Of a stretch of 64,000 nt of DNA, positions 8,038-16,253 are shown in pieces. Every line of letters starts with the position of its first letter. Position 1 is the first letter of the stretch. Below the pieces are notes generated by a model. The model saw only the letters and a program-made list of their open reading frames with translations, was not told the DNA's origin and did not search any database. The translations under genes and the position numbers were made by a program. The DNA lies in contig CBDDCC010000010.1 of assembly GCA_965225935.1 (NCBI GenBank), positions 62,001 to 126,000 of the forward strand, read 5' to 3'. The stretch is from CALJXB01 sp965225935 (GTDB lineage Bacteria > Pseudomonadota > Alphaproteobacteria > Kiloniellales > JAKSDN01).

Positions 8038-8579
8038 GCCGCCTCTTTTGCAACAGTAATTTCCCGCTCACCGATATATATCCGGTCGCAGCTTTTGCCA
8101 TAACCAAGCCCGGCCTTGACCATGGGAAACAATCTGATGATCTGGGACGCAAGGGTCAGCTCGATGATAGCGGCTTCTCCATAGGCGCTTCGCACAGCCT
8201 CGCGCGCTGCGTCTTCGTCGGTCGAGCGGGCTATGATGGCCGATGCGAAGCGGCAGCCCAGAGCCGTGTCGGGGGACATAGCGGCTCGATCACCGGTCAA
8301 CACCGCTTCGATTTGATCCGAAGCCACGCCGGATTCGCGCGCTATATCGACCGTCAATTGGACGCAAGGGCCGCAATCTTCGTTCAGGGCGCCTATCAGT
8401 TTTGCCGCCATATGCGCATTCACGGGCGTCGTCTTTCGGTAGATGGCAAGTTTTGACAGCGCATGGAACGAGCTCATCACTTCAGGTGTCGTCTCTAGCA
8501 TGTGCAGCATGTAGCCGACATCATAGTCGTAGCGCTTTCCAAACTTCGAAATCATGTGCTTGGTGAAATACTTAAACAT
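8034..8579 (-). CDS. Carboxymuconolactone-decarboxylase/AhpD-like protein, ECF41 partner
   Basis: This 181-aa protein of the CMD/AhpD fold has the redox CxxC in EDCGPCVQLTVD (about residues 71-82), though without the following His of AhpD. Such COE proteins (carboxymuconolactone decarboxylase, oxidoreductase, epimerase types) are the standard genomic partners and targets of ECF41 factors. I chose the ATG at 8579, preceded by AAGGGG, rather than an upstream start that would add an implausible 48-residue basic leader. The gene overlaps its upstream neighbour by 8 nt and the downstream sigma gene by 4 nt, so translation is probably coupled. The physiological substrate is unknown. Confidence 0.9.
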   Translation of the reverse strand: MFKYFTKHMISKFGKRYDYDVGYMLHMLETTPEVMSSFHALSKLAIYRKTTPVNAHMAAKLIGALNEDCGPCVQLTVDIARESGVASDQIEAVLTGDRAAMSPDTALGCRFASAIIARSTDEDAAREAVRSAYGEAAIIELTLASQIIRLFPMVKAGLGYGKSCDRIYIGEREITVAKEAA

Positions 8580-8961
8580 AGTCGTTTCCCCTTGCTTGTC
8601 CTTTTGGCGGCCACGCTGCCCAAATCGACAGCAGAGCCGGTATGGTGAGAACGAGAAGATCACGCGCTGGGTGATGGGCATGCCCGGAGAGAATCTCCGC
8701 CAAATGAATGAGGCCGTGGGCACACAAGAACCCGGCGCCTGTCATGGCCGCGGGCCACAGCCAAGGCCGCCACAGACAGGCAAACAGCGAAAGCCCAGAG
8801 ACGATAAAGGCGGCTCCCACGTCCTGAACAAGGTGGAAGTTGAAAGGTCCCGTATCGGCGGCGACCGCGGCAAACCAAGCCTCGCTTGCGACCATCATGA
8901 ACGCACCGTTCACAAGGGCGAACAAACCGTTCAACCCCAGAATCAGTCGTTTGAGTATCAT
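8572..8961 (-). CDS. Small four-helix membrane protein (DoxX-like), first gene of the ECF41 operon
   Basis: This 129-aa hydrophobic protein has four predicted membrane segments (about 5-25, 45-63, 68-88 and 100-117). It resembles the loosely defined DoxX/DUF-type four-helix inner-membrane proteins, and no specific function can be assigned. GAGGAGGG lies just upstream of the start. The gene begins 22 bp downstream of the putative ECF41 minus-10 element and overlaps the CMD-family gene, so it is under the sigma factor's direct control (inference). Confidence 0.8.
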   Translation of the reverse strand: MILKRLILGLNGLFALVNGAFMMVASEAWFAAVAADTGPFNFHLVQDVGAAFIVSGLSLFACLWRPWLWPAAMTGAGFLCAHGLIHLAEILSGHAHHPARDLLVLTIPALLSIWAAWPPKGQARGNDYV

Positions 8962-8983
8962 GACACCCTCCTCTCGCCTCTAA

Positions 8984-9010
8984 GACGAGACAGGAGCCAT
9001 GGATGTGACA
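8984..9010 (-). promoter_or_regulatory. ECF41-type promoter
   Basis: Read on the minus strand, TGTCACA (9010-9004) is followed by exactly 16 bases and then CGTC (8987-8984). From memory this is the published ECF41 target consensus. It lies directly upstream of the operon that ends with the ECF41 gene, implying positive autoregulation. Confidence 0.75.
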
Positions 9011-9604
9011 GAAACAGAAAAAATATTCGAAAAGCAGGTACTCTGCCCCGGAATTGGGATTGGGTCTTGCCTGGCTGTTCGATGCCGAGTGGGTCGTAAG
9101 CCTATGAACAAGAACGAAGAATCGGTATTCGAAAGATTCGAGGATCGCGGAAGCGTAAGTCCGTGAAATCGTTCATTTCTTCGCGGACGGCCTGGCAGCG
9201 CTCCAGGCGGCTGAACTCAGGGGATCGAATCGGAACGGTATCGACCGGATCTATCGCGGGCTGCGGGAGAGCATCCTGGCCGCTTGCGACGCCAAGCGGC
9301 CGAGGTTCGGTGTCGTCGAAGCCGCTGAAAGCCGGTTTGACGCGCAGCGGGCAAAGGGCGGGCGTGGACGGGGTGCCATGGGTGGCGCCGGAGACCTCGC
9401 GCCAAGCGATGTCGGCCTCCGCCGCGACCGAGGCGATCATCGGGAAAAGCGGACAGAGCGAGGAAGAGTCCTCGAAACCACGGGGTCTGGCGCATATGCA
9501 CCAAGCCGCTTAACATCAACCGACTCGAGCCGGCCCCTCGGTTGGAGAAGCAATTCCACCGTCCCATTCATCCCGGCGACGGACGGCAAGAAGCGGACAA
9601 GCAC
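9011..9604. other. Gene-free stretch of about 590 bp
   Basis: No supported gene. A 112-codon minus-strand frame (9102-9440) and a 116-codon plus-strand frame (9163-9513) mirror each other and have no recognisable family, signal or ribosome-binding site. The promoter for the M20 hydrolase gene must lie here, but I see no clear motif. Confidence 0.4.
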
Positions 9605-10849
9605 ATGGTCGCGGATGTCTCCGGCCTGCGGGTCGACGGCGAGAGGTTGTGGCAGACCCATATGGAGCTGGCCGAGATCGGCGCTCTGCCCAACGGCGGC
9701 TGCTGCCGCCTCAGCCTAACCGACGAGGACAAGCAGGCGCGCGATCTCTTCGCCGGGTGGTGCAGGGCGGCCGGCTGCCGGATCGAGGTCGACAGGGCCG
9801 GCAACATGTTCGCCACCAGGCCCGGGCGGCGTGCCGCGCCCCCGGTCGCAACGGGGAGCCATCTCGATACCCAGCCTCACGGCGGGCGGTTCGATGGCAT
9901 CTACGGCGTGATGGCGGGGCTCGAGGTGATCCGCACGTTGAACGACGCGGCGCTCGAGACCGACCTTCCCGTTGCCGTGGTCAACTGGACGAACGAGGAG
10001 GGCGCGCGCTTTCCGGCGGGCATACTGGGGTCGACCGCCTATGCGGGACGCTGGTCGCTCGGCGACCTCCATGGCCTGCGCGCCACGGACGGCGCGGCTT
10101 TCGGCGACGAGCTCGACCGCGTCGGCTATGCCGGCACGCAAGACCCCGGCGCCTTCGAGATGGCGGCCTTCTTCGAGGCGCATATCGAGCAAGGCCCGGT
10201 GCTGGAGCGCGAGAAGCTGGCCGTGGGGATCGTCACCAAGGTCCAGGGCCTGCGCTGGATCCAGGTCACCGTGACCGGCGCCGACCGCCACGCGGGCACG
10301 ACACCGATGGACGCGCGCAAGGACAGTCTGGTGGCGGCCGCGCGCATGATCGTTGAGTTGGAGGCATTGGGGCTGGCATACGCGCCGGACGCGCGGGTCA
10401 CCGTCGGCCGGCTCGAAGTGAGTCCCAACTCCGGCAGCACGATCCCGGGCGAGACCCTGTTCAACATCGACCTCCGGCATCCGGAGACCGCTATGCTCGA
10501 CCGGCTGGAGTCCGAGATCGGGGTCCTGTGCGAAGCCGCCGCCGCCCGCCAGGGCACCGGCGTCAGCGTCAGTCGGGTCACCGACATGCCGCCGGTCGAC
10601 TTCGATGCCTCCTGCATTGCCGACCTGCAGGCTGCCGCGGACGCGCTCTCGGTGACCTCGCGCCGCATGTTGAGCGGCGCGCTGCACGACGCGTCGCCGG
10701 TCGCGACAAAGGTCCCGGCGGCGATGCTCTTCGTCCCCTGCCGGGACGGCATCAGCCACAACGAGGCCGAGTGGGCCCGGCCCGCCGACCTCGAGGCCGG
10801 CTGCAACGTGCTCCTGCATGCGATCATGGCGCGGGCCGGGATCGCGTGA
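9605..10849 (+). CDS. M20-family N-carbamoyl-L-amino-acid hydrolase / allantoate amidohydrolase
   Basis: This 414-aa zinc amidohydrolase belongs to the hydantoinase/carbamoylase branch of M20. Metal-binding motifs are present: GSHLDTQPHGG (about 82-92), NEEGARF (about 126), HIEQGP (about 195) and GISHNEAEW near the C-terminus. The lid/dimerisation domain includes GADRHAGTTPMD. Family members hydrolyse N-carbamoyl-amino acids, ureidoglycolate or allantoate to release carbamate/ammonia. ATG 9605 is preferred; a TTG at 9542 would add 21 residues not expected in the family. The racemase-like gene follows 65 bp downstream. With its neighbours the gene points to degradation of a ureido- or hydantoin-like compound. 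Confidence 0.9.
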   Translation: MVADVSGLRVDGERLWQTHMELAEIGALPNGGCCRLSLTDEDKQARDLFAGWCRAAGCRIEVDRAGNMFATRPGRRAAPPVATGSHLDTQPHGGRFDGIYGVMAGLEVIRTLNDAALETDLPVAVVNWTNEEGARFPAGILGSTAYAGRWSLGDLHGLRATDGAAFGDELDRVGYAGTQDPGAFEMAAFFEAHIEQGPVLEREKLAVGIVTKVQGLRWIQVTVTGADRHAGTTPMDARKDSLVAAARMIVELEALGLAYAPDARVTVGRLEVSPNSGSTIPGETLFNIDLRHPETAMLDRLESEIGVLCEAAAARQGTGVSVSRVTDMPPVDFDASCIADLQAAADALSVTSRRMLSGALHDASPVATKVPAAMLFVPCRDGISHNEAEWARPADLEAGCNVLLHAIMARAGIA

Positions 10850-10914
10850 GCCCGCATTGACAGACGCACGCCGCCTGCGTGAACATTGCGCCGCAGAACC
10901 CCGGAGGATCCGTC

Positions 10915-11709
10915 ATGTCCGACACCCTGCGCCAAGTGAAGTCCGAGAGCTATCAGGTGCGCTTCGACGAGGGGCGCCACCATCGCGCCAAGCTCGGATT
11001 CGTGGTGCTCGCGATGGAGCAGACCGTGGAGGACGATGTCTTCCGCCTCGCTCCTGAGGGCGTGGGCGCGCACTTCTCGCGCGTATCCATGTCGAACGAA
11101 GCGACGGTGGATACGCTCAAGGCCATGGAGCCCAGGATCGAGGCGGCGGCCTCGCTGCTCCTGCCTGACGACAAGCTCGACGTCTGCTGCTACACCTGCA
11201 ACTGCGGCACCATGGTGATCGGCGAGGACCGGGTCCAAGCGGCGCTCGCCAGAGGCAGGCCTGACGCCATCCCGACGACGGTCATGACCGGCGTGGTCCA
11301 CGCCCTGCGCGCGGTCGGCGCTCAGCGGATCGCCGTCGCCACGCCCTATCTGGACGAGGTCAATGTCCACGTCCTGGCGTTTCTTGAGTCGAGCGGTTTC
11401 GAGGTGCTCGACATTCAGGGGCTCAACCTCCGGACGAACGTGGAGATCGATTGCGTCGCGCCGGACTATCTGCGCGAATTCGGGGCGAGCGTCGATCGGC
11501 CGGACGCCGACGCGCTGTTCGTCTGCTGCGGCGCCCTGCGCACGCTGGACATTGTCGGCGCGTTGGAGGAGCAGGTCGGCAAGCCGGCGATCGTCAGCAA
11601 CCAGGCCATGATGTGGGACTGCCTCAGGCGCGCGGGAATCGAGGACCGGATCGACGGCTACGGCAGGCTGTTCCACATGAGCGGACGCGCGGTCGGTCTG
11701 GCCGCCTGA
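10915..11709 (+). CDS. Asp/Glu/hydantoin racemase superfamily protein (maleate isomerase/arylmalonate decarboxylase-like)
   Basis: This 264-aa member of the Asp/Glu racemase superfamily has two cysteine motifs in the expected places: CCYTCNCGTM (about residues 84-93) and FVCCGALRTLD (about 201-211). These residues act as the paired acid/base or nucleophile in maleate isomerase and hydantoin racemase. The start at ATG 10915 is fixed by GGAGG at 10903-10907; an in-frame GTG at 10879 is less likely. It probably racemises or isomerises an intermediate in the same pathway as the upstream carbamoylase. It converges on the LysR gene with an 8-bp gap. Confidence 0.85.
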   Translation: MSDTLRQVKSESYQVRFDEGRHHRAKLGFVVLAMEQTVEDDVFRLAPEGVGAHFSRVSMSNEATVDTLKAMEPRIEAAASLLLPDDKLDVCCYTCNCGTMVIGEDRVQAALARGRPDAIPTTVMTGVVHALRAVGAQRIAVATPYLDEVNVHVLAFLESSGFEVLDIQGLNLRTNVEIDCVAPDYLREFGASVDRPDADALFVCCGALRTLDIVGALEEQVGKPAIVSNQAMMWDCLRRAGIEDRIDGYGRLFHMSGRAVGLAA

Positions 11710-11717
11710 GCGGCGGC

Positions 11718-12629
11718 TTAGGCGCTCTCGAATGCCGCAAGAAGATCGCTCTTGAGGAACTGCGCGGCGAGCGGCTGCGGCACGGTCTTGCGCAGGATGA
11801 GCTCCAGCCGGCTCTCGTAGCGCATACGCCCCGGAAGTACGACCCTCATGTCGCCGGTCTCGACCCATCGCGCGGCGTAGTGCTCGGGCAGGAAGCCGAT
11901 GAACCCTCCCGACAGGATGAGCATGGCGATCGCCTCCATGTTCTCCGCATAGGCCGCGGCGTTGAGCCGGTCGGCGCCGGCAATATACCCGTCCGGAACG
12001 TAGGGGCGCTTGACGAACTTGTGGGTGCTCAGCTCCTTGAGTCCGATCTTCTTGTCCGGCACGGGATAAAGCGGATGCAGGCGGCCGCAATAAAGCCGCT
12101 GGCTCTCGTGTATCAGAGGAATGTATTCGAGCCCCGAGATCTGCTTCGTGTAGCCGCCGATGCCGACGTGGTACCGGCCTTCGACGATCGCCCGTTCGAT
12201 CTCGGCCGGGTTCGCCACGTGGAGGCTGATGCGCACGTCGCCGTTGCGCCGCTCGAACCGGGCGAGCGCGTCGCTCAGCGCGAAGCGCGGATTGGTGATC
12301 ACGTTGTCCACGGCGCCGATATGGAGCTCGCCGGCGAGGCGGCCGCGCAGCGCCTCGACTTCGGAGCCGAAGGAATCGATCGAGCGGAACAGTCGCTGAG
12401 CGGCCTCGTAGACCCGTTTGCCGTTGGCGGTGACGCGAAAGCCGCCCCTGCCGCGCTCGCAAAGCCGCATGTCGAGCCGCGCCTCCAGCGCCGCCATGTG
12501 CGAGCTGATCGTCGACTGGCTGACGTTGAGCGCGAGCTGGGCCGGCGTGAAGCCGCCCGATTCGACCACGGTGGCGAACACGCGCAAGAGGCGCATGTCG
12601 ACCTGGTTGAGGTTCTGTCCGGCGCTCAA
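11718..12629 (-). CDS. LysR-family transcriptional regulator
   Basis: This 303-aa LysR-type regulator has a winged HTH at about 10-70 (LRVFATVVESGGFTPAQLAL, then NVSQSTISSHMAALEARLDM) and a periplasmic-binding-like effector domain at about 95-300. It sits between the carbamoylase/racemase pair, which it faces, and the creatininase/ABC-transporter operon, from which it diverges across 222 bp. It is therefore the natural candidate regulator of the whole catabolic core, responding to the imported compound or a breakdown product (inference). Confidence 0.92.
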   Translation of the reverse strand: MSAGQNLNQVDMRLLRVFATVVESGGFTPAQLALNVSQSTISSHMAALEARLDMRLCERGRGGFRVTANGKRVYEAAQRLFRSIDSFGSEVEALRGRLAGELHIGAVDNVITNPRFALSDALARFERRNGDVRISLHVANPAEIERAIVEGRYHVGIGGYTKQISGLEYIPLIHESQRLYCGRLHPLYPVPDKKIGLKELSTHKFVKRPYVPDGYIAGADRLNAAAYAENMEAIAMLILSGGFIGFLPEHYAARWVETGDMRVVLPGRMRYESRLELILRKTVPQPLAAQFLKSDLLAAFESA

Positions 12630-12851
12630 GCCTTGCTCCCTTGCAATGCCTGGCCACAGTTTACATCGACGAATATCGATATAAGAATGAAAACTTCACT
12701 ATTTTTCGTTCGATCGTATGGTGGCACACTTTTCTTCCACGACAGCAAGGCGGACGGGTGCGGGGGACCGTCTCGTGAAATCGGTCGATCAGCCCAGTGA
12801 TGCGTGCGGCGCGGTCGCCGCCGCGGTCCCGTGCCGGTCCGGGAGTGCGGT
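12630..12851. promoter_or_regulatory. Divergent LysR/creatininase control region
   Basis: The 222-bp gap contains an AT-rich island, unlike its GC-rich neighbours. The palindrome ATATCGATAT (12673-12682) lies 44 bp upstream of the LysR start and is followed by TTTTTCGTTCGATCG-like sequence around 12703-12716. It is a plausible LysR binding region; exact boxes cannot be assigned. Confidence 0.45.
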
Positions 12852-13628
12852 GTGACCAAGTCCTTCATGATGTCGGATCTCAGCTGGCAAGAGTACCAGC
12901 GGCGCATCGCCGAGGAGGATGCCATCGTGCTCCTCCCCGTAGGCGCCGTGGAGCAGCATGGCTACCACCTTCCGCTCGGCACCGACTGGATGATGGCGAC
13001 CTATATGGCGCGCCGGGCGGCGGAGAACGTCGGCGGCGTCGTGGCCGCCCCGATCGCCTATGGCTATCGCTCTCAGGTCCGTACCGGCGGCGGGCCCAAC
13101 CGCGATGGCACCACCAATCTCGACGGCCTCACCCTGATCAATCTGGTCAAGGACGTGCTCAAGGAGCTCGTCCGGCATGGCGCACGCAAGCTCGCCGTGA
13201 TCGACGGTCACTTCGAGAACCGCTTCTATCTGGACGAGGCCTGCTTTCTGGCCGTGCGCGAGCTCGAATACGCCGGTGTCACGGACGCCCGGATCCTCAA
13301 GATGCTCTATGCGGAACGCATCAAGCCGGAGACCCTGGAGACCGTCTATGCCGGCAAGGAGTTTCCCGGTCTCGATCTGGAGCATGGCGGCATCCTGGAG
13401 ACGGCGATGATGCTCTATTGCCATCCGGACCATGTCGACATGTCGAAGATCCCCGACGAGGACCTGCCCGACTTTCCGCCCTACGACCTGTTTCCCGAAA
13501 ACCGGGACTGGGTGCCGGCCTCCGGCAACCTGTCCTCGGGCAAGGAGGCGACGGCCGAGATCGGCAGGATCCTGGTGGAGGAGTTCGTCGGGCTCGTCTC
13601 GGATTCCCTGAGGGCGGAATTCCGGTAG
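12852..13628 (+). CDS. Creatininase-family amidohydrolase
   Basis: This 258-aa protein belongs to the creatininase family, metal-dependent hydrolases that open the creatinine ring or act on formamides and lactams. The metal-binding motif GAVEQHGYHLPLGTD gives E34, H36 and D45, and DGHFEN (about 115-120) and HGGILETAMML (about 177-187) supply the remaining conserved residues. The GTG start at 12852 follows GGGAG; an internal ATG-ATG pair lies five codons on. It is first in a plus-strand operon with the BMP-type importer, so it likely acts on the imported compound. True creatininase activity is only one option in this broad family. Confidence 0.85.
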   Translation: MTKSFMMSDLSWQEYQRRIAEEDAIVLLPVGAVEQHGYHLPLGTDWMMATYMARRAAENVGGVVAAPIAYGYRSQVRTGGGPNRDGTTNLDGLTLINLVKDVLKELVRHGARKLAVIDGHFENRFYLDEACFLAVRELEYAGVTDARILKMLYAERIKPETLETVYAGKEFPGLDLEHGGILETAMMLYCHPDHVDMSKIPDEDLPDFPPYDLFPENRDWVPASGNLSSGKEATAEIGRILVEEFVGLVSDSLRAEFR

Positions 13629-13684
13629 GCGGGACGGCCCTTGGCAAACAACAAGACAAGACGGAAAGGTAGGGAGGAAAAAGC

Positions 13685-14638
13685 ATGATCATAACCAGAA
13701 GAGGACTGATGATCGCGACTGCCGCGGCAACGGGCGTCGGGCTGATGGGACGCCCGGTCTTCGCGGACGAGTTCAAGGTCGCCGGCGTCTTGCCCGGGTC
13801 CATCACGGATCAGGCGTTCAATCAGGTCGTCCATGCCGGCCTGATGGCGGCCAAGGAACGGCTCGGGATCGAGGTGGCCTTCAGCGAGAAGGTCAAGCAG
13901 GCGGACCAGGTCTCCGCCATGTCGGACTATGCGCGCCGCGGCTACAATGTGGTCATCGGCGCGGGCGGGGAGTTCACCGCCGCCGCCAAGCGGGTCGCAA
14001 GGCAGTTCCCCGAAGTCCTGGTCGTGGTGCTCAACGGCGCGCCGACCGAGGGGGTGGCCACGGTCAACTACAACAACCCGCAGTTCGGCTACGTCCTCGG
14101 TTACATCGGCGGCAAGATGACCAAGACCGGCACGGCCGGCATGGTCTGCGCCCAGGAGATCAAGGCCTTCGTCGACATCGCCGCCGGATTCAAGAAGGGC
14201 TGGGCCAAGGGCGGCGGCTCGGGCGAGGTGTTCCTCACCTATACGGACGACTGGGACGACGTGGCCAAGGCCAAGGAGGCGGCGCTCAACCTGATCAATC
14301 AGGGCGCCGACGTGGTCGTGCCCTATCTCGACAACGGCATCGTCGGCGTAGTGCAGGCGGCCGAGGAGAAGAAGGTCTGGGCGTCCGGCGTGATCACCGA
14401 TCTCGGCAAGTCGACGCCGAACACCAATCTGGCGTCCACCGTGCTCGACTTCTCCGAGGCAACCGCGTCGACCATCGCGCTCGCCAAGGACGGCAAGCTC
14501 GACCGTGGCGACTACAAGTTCGCCATGGGCTCCAGCGCCGGCTACATGGGAACCGTCAACGATGCCGTGCCCGCCGACGTCAAGGCCGAGGTCGCGAAGA
14601 TGGTCGAGGAGATGAAGGCCGGCACCTTCGAGATGTAG
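13685..14638 (+). CDS. BMP-family ABC transporter substrate-binding protein
   Basis: This 317-aa periplasmic binding protein of the basic-membrane-protein (BMP/PnrA) type has an N-terminal export signal with a twin-arginine-like TRRGLM motif and probable cleavage near VFADEF (residue 27-28). BMP proteins usually bind purine nucleosides or other N-rich heterocycles; here the flanking amidohydrolases suggest a guanidino or ureido ligand (inference). GGTAGGGAGG lies before the start. A strong hairpin directly downstream probably stabilises this transcript, because binding proteins are needed in excess over the membrane components. Confidence 0.9.
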   Translation: MIITRRGLMIATAAATGVGLMGRPVFADEFKVAGVLPGSITDQAFNQVVHAGLMAAKERLGIEVAFSEKVKQADQVSAMSDYARRGYNVVIGAGGEFTAAAKRVARQFPEVLVVVLNGAPTEGVATVNYNNPQFGYVLGYIGGKMTKTGTAGMVCAQEIKAFVDIAAGFKKGWAKGGGSGEVFLTYTDDWDDVAKAKEAALNLINQGADVVVPYLDNGIVGVVQAAEEKKVWASGVITDLGKSTPNTNLASTVLDFSEATASTIALAKDGKLDRGDYKFAMGSSAGYMGTVNDAVPADVKAEVAKMVEEMKAGTFEM

Positions 14639-14650
14639 GGCTGGCGCGTA

Positions 14651-14688
14651 GCGGCGGCCACCCGCCTTTTCGGGTGGGCGGCCGCCGC
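14651..14688 (+). terminator. Intercistronic hairpin after the binding-protein gene
   Basis: GCGGCGGCC (14651-14659) pairs with GGCCGCCGC (14680-14688), and inner CCCGCC/GGGTGG pairing encloses a TTTTC loop. There is no long U-tract after it, so it looks like an attenuator or mRNA-stabilising stem between the binding-protein and ATPase genes rather than a full terminator. Confidence 0.6.
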
Positions 14689-14714
14689 CGTGCCTGCATG
14701 GTCCTTCGCCGCTT

Positions 14715-16253
14715 ATGGGGCAGCCGGTGAACAGCTACAAGCTATCGCTTGAGCATATTTCGAAGACGTTCGGCGAGCTCAGAGCCAACGACAAGGTGAA
14801 CCTCGACGTGCGCCGGGGCACGGTCCACGCCGTGCTGGGCGAGAACGGTGCCGGCAAGAGCACCCTCATGAACATCCTCTACGGCCTCTACCGGCCGGAC
14901 GAGGGCCGGATCCTGGTCGACGGCCGGGAGACCGTGATCGATAGCCCCCGCTCCGCGCTCGCCGCTGGCATCGGCATGGTCCATCAGCACTTCATGCTGG
15001 TCGGCGAGCTGACCGTTACCGAGAACATCGTGCTCGGCATGAAGGGGCAGGGGCTGCGACTCGATCTCGCATCCCACACCCGAAAGCTCGAGGCGCTCAG
15101 CGAATCCTTCGGCTTCGAGGTCGATCCGGACGCCGAGGTGGTCAAGCTGCCGATCGGCATGCAGCAGCGCGTCGAGATCCTCAAGCTGCTCTACCACAAT
15201 GCCGAGATCCTGATCCTCGACGAACCGACCAGCGTTCTGACGCCGAACGAGACCGGGCCGTTCTTCGAACTGCTGGAGCGTCTCAAGGCAGCCGGAAAGA
15301 CGATCATCTTCATCACCCACAAGCTCGACGAGGTAATGGCCGTGGCGGACGAGGTCACCGTCATGCGCGACGGCAGGGTGCAGGCCTTCATGCCGACCGC
15401 CGAGACCGATCCGACGAGCCTGGCGCGGATCATGGTCGGGCGCGACGTCCTGTTCGAAGTCAAGCGTTCCGCCCATGCGACCGGCGAGGCGGTGCTGGAG
15501 GTGAGCGATCTGTGCGCCACCAGCGACCGTGGGCTGCAGGCGCTCGATCACCTGTCCTTCGCGGTGAAGGGCGGCGAGGTGTTCGGCATCGCCGGGGTCG
15601 ACGGCAACGGTCAGGCAGAGCTCGCCGCGGTGATCGCGGGCCTGCGGCCGGCCGATTCCGGCCGGGTGCTCATTTCCGGCCAGGACATCACCCACGAATC
15701 CGTAAGGGACCGCACCGCGTCCTACGGCCTTGCCTATGTGCCGGAGGATCGGCATCGCGACGGGCTGGTGCTCGACGAGAGCGTGGCCCAGAACATGATC
15801 CTGAGGCGTTACCGGGATCCTGCCTTCGCCCGCTTCGGGTTCTTCGACCGGCAGGCGATCCGCAGCCATGCCGAACGGCTGTCGGGGTCCTTCGACGTGC
15901 GCCTCCGGTCGGTCGACCAGGAGGTGCGCTACCTGTCCGGCGGCAACCAGCAGAAGGTCATTCTTGCGCGCGAGCTAGAAAGCGAGCCCAAGGTGCTGGT
16001 GGTGGCGCAACCCACCAAGGGGCTCGACGTCGGCGCCATCGAGTTCGTTCAGAGCCAGATCCTCAGGCAGCGGGACCTGGGCGTCGCCGTGCTCTACATC
16101 TCGACCGAACTCGAGCACTTGCTCGATGTCTGCGACCGGGTCGGCGTCCTGTTCCGCGGGCGGCTCATGGATACGGTTGGGTCGAGCGAGGCGACGCCCG
16201 AACGGATCGGCCCGCTCATGGCCGGAATGGCGGCCTTCGAGGCGACCGTGTGA
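14715..16253 (+). CDS. BMP-type ABC transporter ATP-binding protein (two nucleotide-binding domains)
   Basis: This 512-aa protein has two fused ABC ATPase domains, as in RbsA/YufO/NupO-type importers. Domain 1 has Walker A GENGAGKSTLMN (about 35-46), signature LPIGMQQRVEIL and Walker B ILILDEPTS. Domain 2 has the degenerate GVDGNGQAEL Walker A, signature LSGGNQQKVILAREL and AQPTKGLDVG, the usual asymmetry in this subfamily. It energises the two downstream permeases. Its TGA overlaps the ATG of the first permease (TGATG), so translation is coupled. Confidence 0.95.
   Translation: MGQPVNSYKLSLEHISKTFGELRANDKVNLDVRRGTVHAVLGENGAGKSTLMNILYGLYRPDEGRILVDGRETVIDSPRSALAAGIGMVHQHFMLVGELTVTENIVLGMKGQGLRLDLASHTRKLEALSESFGFEVDPDAEVVKLPIGMQQRVEILKLLYHNAEILILDEPTSVLTPNETGPFFELLERLKAAGKTIIFITHKLDEVMAVADEVTVMRDGRVQAFMPTAETDPTSLARIMVGRDVLFEVKRSAHATGEAVLEVSDLCATSDRGLQALDHLSFAVKGGEVFGIAGVDGNGQAELAAVIAGLRPADSGRVLISGQDITHESVRDRTASYGLAYVPEDRHRDGLVLDESVAQNMILRRYRDPAFARFGFFDRQAIRSHAERLSGSFDVRLRSVDQEVRYLSGGNQQKVILARELESEPKVLVVAQPTKGLDVGAIEFVQSQILRQRDLGVAVLYISTELEHLLDVCDRVGVLFRGRLMDTVGSSEATPERIGPLMAGMAAFEATV

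Noticed and set aside
9102..9513. Overlapping frames on both strands upstream of the M20 gene
   Set aside because: They mirror each other, match no family I recognise and have no supported start.
10126..12657. Minus-strand open frame of 843 codons across the M20, racemase and LysR genes
   Set aside because: Shadow frame in GC-rich DNA; three real genes with intact motifs occupy the same DNA.
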